From Pseudomonadota bacterium (GTDB lineage Bacteria; Pseudomonadota; Gammaproteobacteria; Burkholderiales; Gallionellaceae), in the NCBI GenBank assembly GCA_021822115.1, contig JAJZSA010000052.1:1-18310 (forward strand): a stretch of DNA of 18,310 nt. Reading direction: 5' to 3'. A program made the position numbers and the translations under genes. Positions 7,038-14,326 of this stretch are shown piece by piece. The notes under the pieces are model-generated. The model did no database searches and was not told the origin of the DNA. It was given only the letters and a program-made list of their open reading frames with translations. Each line of letters opens with the position of its first letter. Position 1 is the stretch's first letter.

Positions 7038-9314
7038 TTAAAGTCCCGCGATCTGCGCCGGCGTCAACACACCGTGATAGATGCGGAAGTCGTCGATCAG
7101 GCCATTGAAGTGCGGGTCCGCCGCATACTGCGAGCGGCCGAGCCAGTTCTGGTGAGTGCTGCTCATACGGAACGGCGCAGTACTCATCGCAGTATTCGTG
7201 CCTGCGGCAACACCGTTGACGTACAAAGTTCCGGTTGCACCCGACAGCGTCACCGCCACATGCGTCCACACGCCGCTGGGCAGCGCGGACGTACCATTGA
7301 TCCCCTGTTCGCCCGCACCGCTATTGGTGGTGAGCGCAAAGCGCATGACGCCGTTGCTGCTCTTCGGCGACAGATACATATAGCGCCCCGTACCCGCGCC
7401 GAAGTCGAAGAGGCGCTGCCAGTTAGCACCGCCGTTCCAGAACACCCATGCCGCGATGGTGCAATCGGCGACCTCCGACATCAGGTCGTTCGGCAGGCTG
7501 ACATAGGCATTGCTGCCGTTCAGTGATAGCGCACTACCGCTCAGATGACCGGTTGCCCACGCTGCATTGAGCAGCGTTGCAGTGTGTGCGTTGCCGCTGG
7601 CATCCGCCGCGCTCGTGCCGCTGCCTTCATCGAACAGCAGATGGGTATGCAGCTGCACGGCGGTGATGGCTCTCGCCTCGTTCGATACCGCCGTCTCCAC
7701 CCCGCCCGCCACTGCCGTCACCACGTAGTAATACGTCCCCGCCGCCGCAGTCGTATCGGTCCAGGTCAGGGGATCGGTGATCAGGCTGGCGATCTGCGTG
7801 TACGGCCCTCCCGCCGTGCTGCTACGTTTGACGTTATAGCTGCTGGCATTGGCCGTTCCCCACCACGACAGGATGACATTGCCGCCTGTCACATAGGCCG
7901 TCAGCCCGCTCGGCACCGCGCCCACGGCGATGGGATCGCGCGTGCAGGTCAGCGTGGTGTAACCCAATTGATCGAAGCCGCCGCTGGCGCCGCCGTAATT
8001 ACCACCGCCTCCCTCCGGCTGGGTCTTCAGCATGTACTGATAGGTGTAGGGGGCAGCCAGTCCCTTGCGGTTGACGTAGTGGTGATAGATCAACGCCCAT
8101 CCTGCGCGCAGCGTTCCCTGCCCGCCCGCCGAGAACACGGTGTCGTAGGTGCGGCCGTTGGTATAGGGCGCGAACGGCAGCGTGTAATACGTGGCTGTGT
8201 TCGGATTTATCAGGTTGCCCTTGGACACATATTCGGCTGCGGCCAGCACGCGGTTGTTGTCGTAGCCATAAAGGTCGACGCCCTGGTTCCACGCCATTTC
8301 GCAGATGGTGGTAATGAGCATCACGCTGAGCGTGTTGTGCCCTTGGTCGCGCCCGGATTCCTGCGTCTGCCCGAGGTAGCCGGGATGCAGATAGTTCACC
8401 GTATTGAACACGCTGCCGTTGCCGAGGCCGTTCTTGAAATAGTTGATGCTGGCATCGAATACCGCACGGTTGTCGCACAGCACCGCAATGGCAATGAAGG
8501 AGGCCAGCGCGCACAGATCCCAGTTCGAATACGACAGCAAACTGGAAGGCGTGGACAGCTTGCCGCTGTTCATCGCGTAGAACACGTTGGTCATCATGGT
8601 CTGGAAGCGCAGAAAATCCGCCGCCGCCCAGCCACTGTAGTTGCGCATGATCTCGCCCGCATTGGCGAACTGATACCCCTGCAAACCCGCCGCCAGGAAG
8701 CCGTCGTGATAACCGGGCGTCCAGGTGATCGTGGTCAAGGTGGACGACCACGCATTCATGATCTCGATCGCCTTGTCGGCGGAAGCGGTATTGCCCGAGA
8801 CCTTCCAGCGCAAGGCGCTGGCATAGGCTGCGGCGGCGTCCTTGAACAACAGTGCGGAGTTGTCAGGACCATTCAGCGGATCATTGCGGTGCACCGCAGC
8901 CTGCGGACGCGGCACGTAGTTCACGCTGGCGTAGCTGTTGGCTAGCAGGATGTTCCAGCTATCTACCCAAGGCGAAGCATTCGCGGTGACTTTCGCAACC
9001 ATGCGGTCGAAGTCTGGCTGCGTGTGCAACAGGCCGGGGTGCACGAAGCCAGAAGCAGCCGGCGTGCCGATGGGAATGAAAGGCGCGCCGGTATTGGGCA
9101 AGGCCGGCGTAGCGCCGCTGGCCCCCCCATTGCCTCCGCCTCCGCAGGCCGTCAGTGTCAGTGCCGCCAGTGCAAGCATGAAGTCGCGGCGCGACATGAA
9201 TGCCTCCTCCGCGCATGCACCGGATGTTTCCACCAAAGAAGAGTCCGCAGCATGCCAGGTATCCTGGTCCTGTGGCTGAATCGCAGTTCCGTTCATTTTT
9301 TTGCTGTCCCGCAT
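7038..9314 (-). CDS. Secreted alginate-lyase-like lipoprotein with FN3 and LamG-type domains
   Basis: This is a 758-residue exported protein. A twin-arginine-like signal (SRRDFMLALAAL from residue 41) runs into lipobox LTAC with Cys57, followed by a Gly-rich linker, so it is probably a Tat-exported lipoprotein. Residues about 95-455 resemble the alginate lyase family (PF05426-type helical toroid), with GRDQGHNTLSV at 321-331 and AWNQGVDLYGY at 341-351. An FN3 module (about 465-552) and a concanavalin-like LamG_3 module (about 555-758, HLLFDEGSGT...FNGLIDDFRIY) follow and may bind carbohydrate. Substrate could be alginate or another uronic-acid polymer. Two starts have good ribosome-binding sites: ATG 9314 (GGAGG, 6 nt) and ATG 9197 (GGAGG, 5 nt, beginning at MSRRDF). 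I chose 9314 because its site lies in the 50-nt intergenic gap and would otherwise have no purpose, but 9197 gives a tidier signal peptide. The cyclase gene follows after 14 nt. Confidence 0.82.
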   Translation of the reverse strand: MRDSKKMNGTAIQPQDQDTWHAADSSLVETSGACAEEAFMSRRDFMLALAALTLTACGGGGNGGASGATPALPNTGAPFIPIGTPAASGFVHPGLLHTQPDFDRMVAKVTANASPWVDSWNILLANSYASVNYVPRPQAAVHRNDPLNGPDNSALLFKDAAAAYASALRWKVSGNTASADKAIEIMNAWSSTLTTITWTPGYHDGFLAAGLQGYQFANAGEIMRNYSGWAAADFLRFQTMMTNVFYAMNSGKLSTPSSLLSYSNWDLCALASFIAIAVLCDNRAVFDASINYFKNGLGNGSVFNTVNYLHPGYLGQTQESGRDQGHNTLSVMLITTICEMAWNQGVDLYGYDNNRVLAAAEYVSKGNLINPNTATYYTLPFAPYTNGRTYDTVFSAGGQGTLRAGWALIYHHYVNRKGLAAPYTYQYMLKTQPEGGGGNYGGASGGFDQLGYTTLTCTRDPIAVGAVPSGLTAYVTGGNVILSWWGTANASSYNVKRSSTAGGPYTQIASLITDPLTWTDTTAAAGTYYYVVTAVAGGVETAVSNEARAITAVQLHTHLLFDEGSGTSAADASGNAHTATLLNAAWATGHLSGSALSLNGSNAYVSLPNDLMSEVADCTIAAWVFWNGGANWQRLFDFGAGTGRYMYLSPKSSNGVMRFALTTNSGAGEQGINGTSALPSGVWTHVAVTLSGATGTLYVNGVAAGTNTAMSTAPFRMSSTHQNWLGRSQYAADPHFNGLIDDFRIYHGVLTPAQIAGL

Positions 9315-9364
9315 TCACTTCCTCCGTTCCGCATTCCCGATGAGCGCCGATGGCTGGTACTTCC

Positions 9365-10882
9365 CTAATCAGCCCGCGCCACCTTGAAGAACCCCACCAG
9401 ATGCTGCAACTGTTCGGCCTGCGCCGTCATCTCTTCCGCCGTGGCGGCCAGCTCTTCCGTCGCGCTGGCGTTCTGCTGGGTGATCTGGTTCAACTGGTTC
9501 ATTGCGGTGTTGATCTGGGCTGCGCCGCTGCTCTGTTCGCCCGAGGCGGCGGCGATCTCTTGTACCAGTTCGCTGGTCTTGCTGATCGCGGGCACGATCT
9601 CGTCCAGCAACTTGCCCGCTTGTTCGGCCAGACTCACGCTGCCCTTCGCCAATGCGTCGATCTCTTGCGCTGCCATCCGGGAACGCTCGGCCAGCTTGCG
9701 CACTTCGCCGGCCACCACGGCGAAACCCTTGCCATGCTCGCCGGCACGCGCCGCTTCGATGGCGGCATTCAACGCCAGCAGGTTGGTCTGGTAAGCGATG
9801 TCGTCGATGATGCGGATCTTGTCGGCGATGCTCTTCATCGCGTCCACGGTCTGTCCCACGGCAGCCCCGCCCGCACCGGCCTGCTGCGCCGATTGCGCCG
9901 CCATACCTTCGGTCACTTTGGCGTTCTCGCTGTTATGGTTGATGCTGGCCCCCATCTGTTCGACCGAGGCAGTGGTCTGCTCGACCGAGGCGGCCTGCTC
10001 GTTGGTGGCCTGCGAGATGCTCTGCGAAGTGGCGCCGATCTGTTCCGCCGCACTGCCCAGGTTATCCGCCGCGCCGCGTATCTCGCCCACGATCTGCGAC
10101 AGCTTGCCCACCATCGTTTGCATCGCGCGCAGCAACTGGCCGGTCTCGTCTTCAGTCTTCACAGCGATATGCACCGTCAGGTCGCCTGCGGCCAGCGCAT
10201 TGGCGACTGCCACCGCTTCGCCTACCGGCACCGTGATGGAGCGGGCGATGCGCCAGGCGGCAAAGCCGATCACCAGCAAGGCCGCGATTACGAACAGGCC
10301 GAATTCACCCAACTCGGAGAGGAATGCCTGGTCGACATCGTCCAGATAGATGCCGCTGCCGACCACCCAATCCCAGGGGGCATACAATTTGATGAATGAG
10401 ACTTTATCCACCGGTTTTTCCGAGCCGGGTTTCGGCCACTGGTAATCGACGACACCGCTCCCGTTGTGTTTGGCCTCATCGGCAAAGGCGGTGAAGATAT
10501 GTTTGTCGTTGGCATCCTTGATCGCCGACAAAGCGGCGACATCCAGCTTTTCCAGTTCCGGTTTGACGGCATGCATCAGCATGCGTGGCTCGGTGGTGTT
10601 GACCCAGAAATATTCCTTTTCGTCGTAGCGCAGTTCGCGCAGCACATCCAGCGCCTGCGCCTGGGCGTCTGCGCGGGTCAGCTTGCCCGTCGCAGCCAGT
10701 TGGCCGTAATGCGCGATCACGCCGTAGGCGGTTTCCACCACGTGCTGCGTCTTGACCTGGCGGTCTTGCAGCATGCTGTGGCGCAGATTGAGCACGGCCT
10801 GGGCCGCCGTCACGATGAGTGCGACGATGGCGACCGCTACCAGCAGCCACAGACGTTTCCCGATTTTCATTTGATTCAACAT
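9365..10882 (-). CDS. Methyl-accepting chemotaxis protein with periplasmic single Cache (sCache_2) domain
   Basis: This 505-residue chemoreceptor has TM1 (about 11-32), a periplasmic sCache_2-type domain (about 34-190), TM2 (about 193-213), HAMP (about 214-265) and an MCP signalling domain. The Cache signature is clear in [20 protein letters not shown] (about 86-105) and in [20 protein letters not shown] towards the domain end. The tip reads [20 protein letters not shown]. The C-terminus ends [12 protein letters not shown] without a CheR-tethering pentapeptide. Single-Cache receptors of this group often bind small organic acids; no ligand can be named here. The ATG at 10882 is preferred because GAGG stands 5 nt upstream; an open frame extends 40 codons further without support. 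It lies 50 nt upstream of the lyase start, so receptor, lyase and cyclase may form one transcript. The 227-nt leader holds a strong palindrome and a motif shared with the receptor at 17601. Confidence 0.93.
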   Translation of the reverse strand: MLNQMKIGKRLWLLVAVAIVALIVTAAQAVLNLRHSMLQDRQVKTQHVVETAYGVIAHYGQLAATGKLTRADAQAQALDVLRELRYDEKEYFWVNTTEPRMLMHAVKPELEKLDVAALSAIKDANDKHIFTAFADEAKHNGSGVVDYQWPKPGSEKPVDKVSFIKLYAPWDWVVGSGIYLDDVDQAFLSELGEFGLFVIAALLVIGFAAWRIARSITVPVGEAVAVANALAAGDLTVHIAVKTEDETGQLLRAMQTMVGKLSQIVGEIRGAADNLGSAAEQIGATSQSISQATNEQAASVEQTTASVEQMGASINHNSENAKVTEGMAAQSAQQAGAGGAAVGQTVDAMKSIADKIRIIDDIAYQTNLLALNAAIEAARAGEHGKGFAVVAGEVRKLAERSRMAAQEIDALAKGSVSLAEQAGKLLDEIVPAISKTSELVQEIAAASGEQSSGAAQINTAMNQLNQITQQNASATEELAATAEEMTAQAEQLQHLVGFFKVARAD

Positions 10883-11001
10883 GGCTACCTCAGATATAGA
10901 TGCAGCGCCCCCCATGCCTGCGGCGATCCTCTTGTTATGAAGTCGAGTGACGACCGGCCGGCAAGCTACCGCAGCATCGCAAATTTGCAGCCTTGCCCCC
11001 A

Positions 11002-11018
11002 TCAGGAAATCTTGAATT
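11002..11018 (-). promoter_or_regulatory. Sequence motif shared with the leader of the receptor at 17601
   Basis: On the minus strand this reads TTCAAGATTTCCTGA, 120 nt before the ATG at 10882. The leader of the other receptor has ATCAAGATTTTCTGA at 17679-17693. Thirteen of 14 bases match in TCAAGATTT(C/T)CTGA. The TCAAG(A)TT part resembles a sigma-28 type -35 box, but I see no GCCGATAA-like -10 at the expected distance in either copy, so the role is open. Confidence 0.35.
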
Positions 11019-11037
11019 TGCCGTCAGCCACCACCAC

Positions 11038-11061
11038 CCCGGTAAGGAATTCCTGACCGGG
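11038..11061. promoter_or_regulatory. 24-bp near-perfect palindrome, operator candidate
   Basis: Eleven of 12 base pairs match around the centre between 11049 and 11050; the core is AAGGAATTCCT and the ends are CCCGGT and ACCGGG. The single mismatch is 11044/11055. It has no loop, which suits a dimeric DNA-binding protein better than an RNA hairpin, and no T-run follows on either strand. It lies 48 nt after the stop of the upstream receptor gene and 156 nt before the ATG at 10882. Confidence 0.45.
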
Positions 11062-11109
11062 ATGGACGGGAGTCATGGAATGGCAGTCGGCCTGTCTGCC
11101 GTAACGGCA

Positions 11110-12786
11110 TCACGCCCGATAGCCGATGCGGAAACCACCCCAACGCTGATTGCGTACATAGATCGGCGCGGAGATGTCGTGCACCACTTCACCGGTATCG
11201 CGGCGGTAGGTCTGGATCAGGAAGGGACGATCATGGCTGCCGCAACGCTTGCCCACCGGGTCGCTGAAGACGCGCTTGCTGCGCGAGAACGCCAGATCAT
11301 GCGCGGGGTCACCGTTCGGTTCCTCGGCAAACTTTTTATTGTGCGTGGGGAAGTAACCGTTGCGGTCCACCGCGCCGGCATAGACGAAACTGCCATGGCT
11401 GGCCAGGATAGGTTCCTGGATGGCAGGAAAGAGCTGGTCGGTAAGGTGATCGTAGCGTGTATGGTATTTCGGCGGTTCCACCCCCGGGATGCGCTGGTAG
11501 CCCTCATCCAGCAGGTCTTCCAGTTTTGCCTTGCCGCTTGCCACCATGCGCTCCAGCGCGGCTTCGATCTTGTGCGCTGCCTGCTGCACCGCTTCGATTG
11601 CAAGACGATGCGTCTCCAGTCCCTGCTCTCCCAATGTGCCCAGCTTGAACACCTTTTCCACTTCGCTGAGATTCTCTGAAAGATGATCCAGGTGGGTTGC
11701 CTGTTCCAGCATCTGCCCGACCTCCCCGCTGTTCCGCTCCGCCAGTTGCAAGATGCTGTGCATCTTCGCTCCGGCCAATTCGCTGGCATGCTCCTGCTCG
11801 GCGATGGCCTGCGCGATGAAGGTGGATTCTTCCAGCATGGAGGTGCTGCTATGGCTGATCCTTTGCAGCGCATCCGCGGCTTCGCGTGCCTGCGCCGTGC
11901 CCTGCACCGCGAGCGCAGCTCCGGCATGGACCTTCTCTATGGTGCCCGCCGTCTCGCTCTGGATGGTCACCACCAGCGTGGCGATTTCGCGCGTAGCGGA
12001 AGCGGTACGCTCGGCCAGTTTGCGCACCTCGTCCGCCACCACCGCAAAGCCGCGCCCCTGCTCGCCGGCGCGAGCCGCCTCGATGGCGGCATTCAGCGCA
12101 AGCAGGTTGGTCTGTTCGGCGATCTCGCCGATGGCGCTGGCGATGCCGTCTATCTGCTGCGAACGCTGGCCGAGCTGGGTGATGGCGGAAGCGGATTCTT
12201 CGAAAGCTTGTGCGATACGCTCGATCTCGCCGGCAGCATGCTGGGCGATCTGCGCCCCTTGCGTGGAAAGATCGCGCGACTCGCCTGCGCGCCGCGCCGC
12301 CTGCCCGGCCTTGTCGGCGATGCTGTGGATATTGGCGATCATCTCTTCGATGGCCTGGCTGGCCGCTTCGGCAGCGGATTGTTGTTCGCGCGAGCCATCC
12401 GCCACCCGGCGCGCCATGCCTTCCAGCGACTTGGCTGAGGTGGCGACCTCATGGGAGTTGAAAATCACCTTGCCGACGATACTGCGGAAGTTCTCCAGCA
12501 GATCGTCGAACAGTTTGCCGAACGCTCCCGTGAAACGGCTCTTGCCATGTAGACGCACATCCAGGTCGCCCTGCATCTTGACCTGTTCGATGGCCGCACA
12601 CAGGGCCTGCTGGGGACGCACATACATGCCATGCAACAGGCGATCCAGCAACAGTAACTGGATGAAGACCCATCCCGCCCCAACGATCCATGCGACAGCT
12701 GGCGATGGCAGATTGGTGACAGCCGCAATCAAGGCCATCTGCGATAGCAGTAAAGCCGCCAGCATCTTTATACGCATCGTTACCAT
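11110..12786 (-). CDS. Methyl-accepting chemotaxis protein with C-terminal Cache-like sensor domain
   Basis: This 558-residue receptor has unusual order. Two N-terminal membrane helices (about 8-24 and 30-48) are joined by a very short periplasmic loop, leaving almost no outside sensor. HAMP (about 49-100) and the MCP signalling domain follow, with the tip at about 224-260 ([20 protein letters not shown]). After the hairpin comes a further domain of about 140 residues (about 415-556) with [43 protein letters not shown] and [16 protein letters not shown]. That pattern resembles a single Cache fold found at the C-terminus of some proteobacterial receptors and would sit in the cytoplasm. Its ligand is unknown. 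The ATG at 12786 is chosen because a run of six G lies just upstream; the 37-codon open extension to 12897 enters the repeat array and is not supported. The gene stands alone, with the hairpin repeats upstream and 227 nt downstream. Confidence 0.9.
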   Translation of the reverse strand: MVTMRIKMLAALLLSQMALIAAVTNLPSPAVAWIVGAGWVFIQLLLLDRLLHGMYVRPQQALCAAIEQVKMQGDLDVRLHGKSRFTGAFGKLFDDLLENFRSIVGKVIFNSHEVATSAKSLEGMARRVADGSREQQSAAEAASQAIEEMIANIHSIADKAGQAARRAGESRDLSTQGAQIAQHAAGEIERIAQAFEESASAITQLGQRSQQIDGIASAIGEIAEQTNLLALNAAIEAARAGEQGRGFAVVADEVRKLAERTASATREIATLVVTIQSETAGTIEKVHAGAALAVQGTAQAREAADALQRISHSSTSMLEESTFIAQAIAEQEHASELAGAKMHSILQLAERNSGEVGQMLEQATHLDHLSENLSEVEKVFKLGTLGEQGLETHRLAIEAVQQAAHKIEAALERMVASGKAKLEDLLDEGYQRIPGVEPPKYHTRYDHLTDQLFPAIQEPILASHGSFVYAGAVDRNGYFPTHNKKFAEEPNGDPAHDLAFSRSKRVFSDPVGKRCGSHDRPFLIQTYRRDTGEVVHDISAPIYVRNQRWGGFRIGYRA

Positions 12787-12878
12787 AATTCCCCCCTGTG
12801 TCTGAATCGACAAAATCATGCAGGCGTCCAATTGCAAGCTTATTGCCTGCTTACACTTCGCCACAGGATCTTGCCGTG

Positions 12879-12950
12879 TTCCATGCGGGCTGCTCACTCA
12901 CCCCCGATGAAGCAAGGGGGGGTAGGGATGAATGAGCAGCCCGCATGGAA
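12879..12950. repeat. Hairpin unit 1 of the array
   Basis: Perfect 18-bp arms, TTCCATGCGGGCTGCTCA (12879-12896) and its reverse complement (12933-12950), extend to 19 bp with the outer G/C pair. Inner bases CTCACC/GATGAA pair partly and continue the stem. The loop contains CCCCCGATGAAGCAAG followed by a run of seven G in total. Confidence 0.92.
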
Positions 12951-13025
12951 CCGGCGGATCCCGCCATAGAACCGTCTCTGTCCGCTAGCGTCCCCGGCTC
13001 CCGATGAAGCCGGACCTTCGCCGCA

Positions 13026-13096
13026 TTCCATGCGGGCTGCTCACTCACCCCCGATGAAGCAAGGGGGGTAGGGATGAATGAGCAGCCCGCATGGAA
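13026..13096. repeat. Hairpin unit 2 of the array
   Basis: The same 18-bp arms are perfect (13026-13043 and 13079-13096). The loop is one base shorter than in the other copies because the G-tract has six rather than seven G. Confidence 0.92.
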
Positions 13097-13171
13097 CCAG
13101 CGGATCCCGCCATAGAACAGTCTCTGTCCGCTAGCGTCCCCGGCTCCCGATGAAGCCGGACCTTCGCCGCA

Positions 13172-13243
13172 TTCCATGCGGGCTGCTCACTCACCCCCGA
13201 TGAAGCAAGGGGGGGTAGGGATGAATGGGCAGCCCGCATGGAA
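13172..13243. repeat. Hairpin unit 3 of the array
   Basis: The left arm (13172-13189) is identical to the other copies. The right arm (13226-13243) has one change, G for A at 13228 (TGGGCAGCC), which leaves a G-T wobble if transcribed. This copy is nearest to the upstream HAMP gene, whose stop is 28 nt away and overlaps a small hairpin (ACTGC/GCAGT, 13257-13271). Confidence 0.9.
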
Positions 13244-13270
13244 CCGGCAGGCCATTACTGCGAACGGCAG

Positions 13271-13837
13271 TTATGCTTTGGTCTCTCCTTTCGACTGCCA
13301 GTCAGCCAGCACCCCGACCAGTTTGGCGAGTTCGGCATCCAGAAGATGCTCGTTCTGCCTGACTTCGCGCTGCAATAGGCGCTCGCATGTCTGTTGCATG
13401 TTTTCCATGTCCTGCTTGACCGTCAGTACGGCCTTGTCGAGCGAGGCTGCGAGTTCACCCAATTGATCGTCGGGACGGATGCTGCGGAAAGACTCGAAGC
13501 GACGCGCGGCCAAAGCTTCCAGCACATTGCGGAAGCGATACATCGGTCCGGCGATCTTGTGACTTAGCAAGACGACGAACACGGTCGCCAGCACCACCGA
13601 AATCGTGACGCTGAACACCGCGAGGATGACCACGATGGGAAACAGCATCTGACTCAATGATTGGTAGCTGGCATGGGCGGAAGCCAGGTCGGCGTGGATC
13701 TCGCTATCCATGAACAGGTACAGCGCAAAGGCGAACAAGCCGGTGAGCAATATCTGCAGGGCGATGAATGCCGCCGCCATGCGCAACTGGAAGCGATGGT
13801 CGATCAGGACGATGCGGCGTTTCTGGGTGGGCTTCAT
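13271..13837 (-). CDS. Small two-TM HAMP-domain membrane protein without output domain
   Basis: This 188-residue protein has a basic N-terminus, TM1 (about 20-42), a short periplasmic loop of about 20 residues, TM2 (about 63-91), a HAMP-like segment (about 92-145, beginning SHKIAGPMYRFRNVLEAL and ending DDQLGELAASLDKAV) and a charged coiled C-terminal tail. No kinase, MCP, GGDEF or other output domain follows, and the gene is not truncated: it has its own stop and a GAGG site about 8 nt before the ATG at 13837. It begins 9 nt after the tetrahaem cytochrome stop, so it is the last gene of the receptor-porin-cytochrome group. Similar small HAMP proteins occur beside cytochrome genes; a role passing a redox state across the membrane to a partner is inference only. 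Confidence 0.85.
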   Translation of the reverse strand: MKPTQKRRIVLIDHRFQLRMAAAFIALQILLTGLFAFALYLFMDSEIHADLASAHASYQSLSQMLFPIVVILAVFSVTISVVLATVFVVLLSHKIAGPMYRFRNVLEALAARRFESFRSIRPDDQLGELAASLDKAVLTVKQDMENMQQTCERLLQREVRQNEHLLDAELAKLVGVLADWQSKGETKA

Positions 13838-13846
13838 ATCTCTTCC

Positions 13847-14326
13847 TCAATGACAGGTCAGGCACAACTGTCCCTGGTCGTTACGCATGGACAGGAAATA
13901 GGTCTTGTATCGCGGCTCGTCGTGGAACAACCGGTCGAACAGGCTGGCGGCTTTCCAGCGCACGCTGTCATAGCGCTGGCGCGACAGGTCGTGGCAGGTG
14001 GCACAGGCAATGCGGTGATCTCCCGAAAGATGCAGGTGCATCAAGGGTTCCGCCTGCGGCAATTCAGCACCCACCGTATGGTGGCGCGCCATCTCGTCCT
14101 TCTTGTGGCAAGAGGTGCAATACGGCGTGCAGGGTGTATTGCGAGCCGCTGCCAGACGCTGTGGTGCATCCTGCTTGTGACAGCCCGCACACGCCTGTTG
14201 CGACGCCTGGCGTGGCAGGCAACCGGTGGAATGCGCATCCTCGACTTCCAGGGCGATGCCGCGCCCCACTCCCAGCAACAGCACGAGCAAGGACAAAACG
14301 GCTCCGAGTTTCAATCGCCCGCTCAT
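13847..14326 (-). CDS. Periplasmic tetrahaem cytochrome c
   Basis: This 159-residue exported protein has an N-terminal hydrophobic signal (about 6-25). Four CxxCH haem-attachment motifs are visible: CAGCH (46-50), CTSCH (70-74), CATCH (108-112) and CLTCH (155-159), the last His being the final residue. Other His residues (32, 82, 83, 97, 99, 104, 135) could supply distal ligands for bis-His haems. It probably carries electrons in the periplasm; a redox-sensing role is possible given its neighbours. The ATG at 14326 is chosen because it overlaps the porin stop (ATGA, 14323-14326), implying translational coupling, and gives a normal signal peptide; an open extension to 14431 lies inside the porin gene. 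The family could be small NapC/cytochrome c3-like or a nitrate/sulfur-respiration type; I cannot assign it. Confidence 0.88.
   Translation of the reverse strand: MSGRLKLGAVLSLLVLLLGVGRGIALEVEDAHSTGCLPRQASQQACAGCHKQDAPQRLAAARNTPCTPYCTSCHKKDEMARHHTVGAELPQAEPLMHLHLSGDHRIACATCHDLSRQRYDSVRWKAASLFDRLFHDEPRYKTYFLSMRNDQGQLCLTCH

Larger units (their letters stand above)
12879..13243. repeat. Tandem array of three long hairpins, period 146-147 bp
   Basis: Three copies of a 72- or 71-bp inverted repeat start at 12879, 13026 and 13172, separated by two nearly identical linkers of about 75 bp, giving 2.5 copies of a 147/146-bp unit. Copies differ by few bases, mainly a G-tract of 7, 6 and 7. Each linker has its own small hairpin, CCGGCT/AGCCGG (12994-13013 and 13140-13159), whose loop CCCGATGA echoes the CCCGATGAAGC inside the large loops. 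The array lies in a 484-nt gap between the HAMP protein gene and a receptor gene. Open frames across it (for example 12851-13177, minus) only reflect the repeats. The rest of the gap (12787-12878) is presumed receptor leader. Confidence 0.93.

Noticed and set aside
7545..8945. Plus-strand open frame of 466 codons inside the lyase gene
   Set aside because: Antisense shadow of a gene with clear domains; no ribosome-binding site and no protein family.
12851..13177. Minus-strand frame of 108 codons across the hairpin array
   Set aside because: Its internally repeated protein only mirrors the DNA repeat, and another frame (13045-13239) reads the same phrases; no ribosome-binding site.
12879..13243. 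CRISPR array
   Set aside because: Linkers are as conserved as the hairpins, the period is 147 bp and no cas gene is present; this is a tandem repeat.
12879..13243. Insertion sequence or transposon ends
   Set aside because: No transposase frame lies between the arms and no target-site duplication was seen; the units are only 72 bp.
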